From: Crocinitomicaceae bacterium | GTDB lineage: Bacteria > Bacteroidota > Bacteroidia > Flavobacteriales_D > Crocinitomicaceae | NCBI GenBank assembly: GCA_027084145.1 | Contig: JALWLM010000065.1 | Span: 1 to 7,672, forward strand | Reading direction: 5' to 3' | Length of the DNA stretch: 7,672 nt | Part shown: positions 6,649 through 7,672 of the stretch, one piece after another | Position numbering within the stretch: position 1 is the first letter of the stretch | Layout of the letters: each line of letters begins with the position of its first letter | The notes under the pieces: model-generated | What the model was told of the DNA's origin: nothing | Databases searched by the model: none | The model's input: the letters and a program-made list of their open reading frames with translations, nothing else | Program-made: the position numbers and the translations under genes

Positions 6649-6993
6649 ATGTCTAAGTTGGAAAAACAAAATTTAACTAAGTTATACTACTCTATTGGAG
6701 AAGTAGCAGATATCTTCGGTGTAAATCCGTCTTTGATTCGTTTTTGGGAAAAAGAATTTCCTAAATTGAGCCCTAAAAAAAATGCAAAAGGGAACCGGAA
6801 ATTTACGGTGGATGATATTGTTTATATCGATAAAATTTATCAATTGGTTAAAGAGGAGGGATACACGTTGGAAGGAGCTAAAAAAGCCTTAAATTCAAAA
6901 AAAGAAGTAATTCGGGTAAATAACTTTGATAAAGAGGAGATCATTTCCCGATTAGAAAAAGTAAAAGACCGATTGTTGGCATTAGGAAGATAG
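6649..6993 (+). CDS. Short MerR-family transcriptional regulator
   Basis: The 114-residue protein has a winged helix-turn-helix of the MerR type. YYSIGEVADIFGVNPSLIRFWEKEFPKL (13-40) contains the helix-turn-helix with the typical xxIRFWE recognition region, and SPKKNAKGNRKFTVDDI (41-57) forms the wing. EEGYTLEGAKKAL (69-81) precedes a short charged helix (94-111) for dimerisation. It lacks the Cys-rich or large ligand domain of metal or drug sensors, so the inducer, if any, is unknown. Short relatives of this form are common in Bacteroidota. I used the ATG at 6649 instead of the in-frame TTG at 6634, because the latter lies inside the terminator T-run. The start is only 13 bp after the T-run, so the gene either has an almost leaderless promoter overlapping the terminator or depends on read-through. 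Confidence 0.88.
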   Translation: MSKLEKQNLTKLYYSIGEVADIFGVNPSLIRFWEKEFPKLSPKKNAKGNRKFTVDDIVYIDKIYQLVKEEGYTLEGAKKALNSKKEVIRVNNFDKEEIISRLEKVKDRLLALGR

Positions 6994-7167
6994 AATAGTG
7001 GTTTTTAATTATTGTTAAAAAGATTATTTACATTAACCCTTTTTCTATTTAGTTTTTTCACTTATTGATACACCTTTATACTAAAATAAGGTTTTAATCT
7101 TTTCGATGTTTGTTTAACATACCAATGATTATTCTATGAGGTAACCATCAAAGGGGGGGGAGGTGTA
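6994..7167. other. AT-rich convergent spacer without a recognisable gene
   Basis: This is the gap between the MerR-type gene and the minus-strand gene at the right edge. It holds an all-A/T 7-bp inverted repeat (TTTTTAA/TTAAAAA, 7002-7021), too weak to call a terminator. It also holds most of a 105-bp inverted-repeat segment and an 8-G tract (7153-7160). No open frame of useful length is present. Confidence 0.6.
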
Positions 7168-7170
7168 TCA
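7066..7170. mobile_element. Possible MITE-like or insertion-sequence remnant, 105 bp, with 10-bp inverted ends
   Basis: TGATACACCT (7066-7075) recurs as its exact complement AGGTGTATCA (7161-7170). TAT lies immediately outside both ends (7063-7065 and 7171-7173), as a 3-bp target duplication would. The interior encodes nothing. Termini beginning TGA with short duplications resemble IS3-type elements, but no transposase is present, so this could be a non-autonomous element, a deletion remnant or chance. The right end provides the stop codon of the neighbouring gene. Confidence 0.3.
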
Positions 7171-7672
7171 TATTTTTTGTCGGCAAATGTTATATGTTTC
7201 AGGGCTTAAATTATATTCTTTTTTCAAGAAATCTAACCTTTGTACTAATCCTGATTCAATTTCTTCTCGAATTAAAATTGGTATTGAGTTTCGTTCTTCT
7301 TTTTTTATGAAAAAATATTGCCAATAACCAATCGCTTTTAGCTCAAATAAGTAAGATAGATATTGGTGATAATCAAGTTCTAAATTGTATAGTTTATTGT
7401 TAAAAAAAAGCGTTAAAATTCTTAACCCTTTTACTGGAGAGATTGGTGTTAATATCAAAAAATCATTTTGTTCATATCCGGTTGAGTCCAATTCTAAAAA
7501 ATCATTTTTAAAAAAATCATAAGATTCTTTTAATCCGGGTAATACATTATGATGCTTTAAAGAACATTCCCTCCTAAAACCAATATTAAAATTTCCAAAC
7601 AAATTTTCATTTATCTCCCAGAATAAATCATAAGAGTAAAATATTAAATCCGGTGTTTTACCTTGGTAACTC
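7168..7672 (-). CDS. Unrecognised protein, partial: N-terminus beyond the right edge
   Basis: The frame is open from the right edge (first full codon AGT) to the TGA at 7170-7168, giving 167 visible residues. There is no ATG in the visible part. An in-frame TTG at 7602 is not needed as a start, because coding potential continues upstream (SYQGKTPDLIFYSYDLFWEI). The protein is soluble-looking, with no membrane helix, and rich in aromatic residues. A central segment NDFLILTPISPVKGLRIL is followed by LDYHQYLSYLFELKAIGYWQYFFI and a charged C-terminal helix. The alternation of β-like and helical stretches faintly recalls small immunity-type proteins (SUKH/Imm), but I see no defining motif and do not assign one. 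The gene is more AT-rich than its neighbours, points towards the MerR-type gene, and ends inside the inverted repeat of the possible small element, so its C-terminus may be altered. This looks like accessory DNA. Confidence 0.6.
   Translation of the reverse strand, partial: SYQGKTPDLIFYSYDLFWEINENLFGNFNIGFRRECSLKHHNVLPGLKESYDFFKNDFLELDSTGYEQNDFLILTPISPVKGLRILTLFFNNKLYNLELDYHQYLSYLFELKAIGYWQYFFIKKEERNSIPILIREEIESGLVQRLDFLKKEYNLSPETYNICRQKI

Noticed and set aside
7002..7021. TTTTTAA/TTAAAAA hairpin after the MerR-type gene as a terminator
   Set aside because: The stem is entirely A/T with no G-C pair, so it would be too unstable to terminate reliably.

Overview
The window looks like chromosomal DNA from a member of the Bacteroidota, most likely Flavobacteriales. 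The evidence is low G+C content, start codons without Shine-Dalgarno sequences, several upstream boxes of the Bacteroidota -7 type (TAnnTTTG), and gene families typical of the phylum: a DUF3127 protein, a fused SpmA/SpmB-type protein and a short MerR-like regulator. No tRNA, rRNA, CRISPR array or intact transposase gene is visible.

Left two thirds (1-5137), all on the minus strand. In transcription order the genes are a PduO-type cobalamin adenosyltransferase (5137-4577), a fused two-Gate-domain membrane protein (4516-3290), a small unrecognised protein built of exact 25-residue repeats (3290-2808), a GT2 glycosyltransferase of the dolichyl-phosphate-mannose-synthase-like type (2779-2033), a membrane-tethered PHP-domain protein (2026-878) and a GT39/ArnT-like membrane glycosyltransferase (877 to beyond the left edge). 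Spacing is very tight: 1 bp overlap, 6 bp and 0 bp at three of the junctions. The last three genes form a plausible glycosylation module. The GT2 enzyme would charge a polyprenyl phosphate with a sugar in the cytoplasm, and the GT39 enzyme would transfer that sugar on the outer face of the inner membrane. An extracytoplasmic PHP hydrolase is encoded between them.

Middle (5138-6993), plus strand, divergent from the first block. A flavin reductase-like FMN-binding protein is followed after 11 bp by a DUF3127 protein ending in an SSB-like acidic tip (EADDLPF). Next comes a perfect 22-bp palindrome plus T-run, which is an obvious terminator, and only 13 bp later the start of a MerR-type regulator gene. 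The palindrome may also act as a DNA operator.

Right end (6994-7672). A gene-poor AT-rich spacer contains a 105-bp segment bounded by a perfect 10-bp inverted repeat, with TAT on both outer sides and an 8-G tract at one end. It resembles a tiny mobile-element remnant. One end supplies the stop codon of an unrecognised minus-strand gene that enters from the right edge.

The strongest candidates for something undescribed are the 25-residue-repeat protein, the GT2/PHP/GT39 module, the terminator/operator palindrome before the MerR gene, and the small inverted-repeat element.
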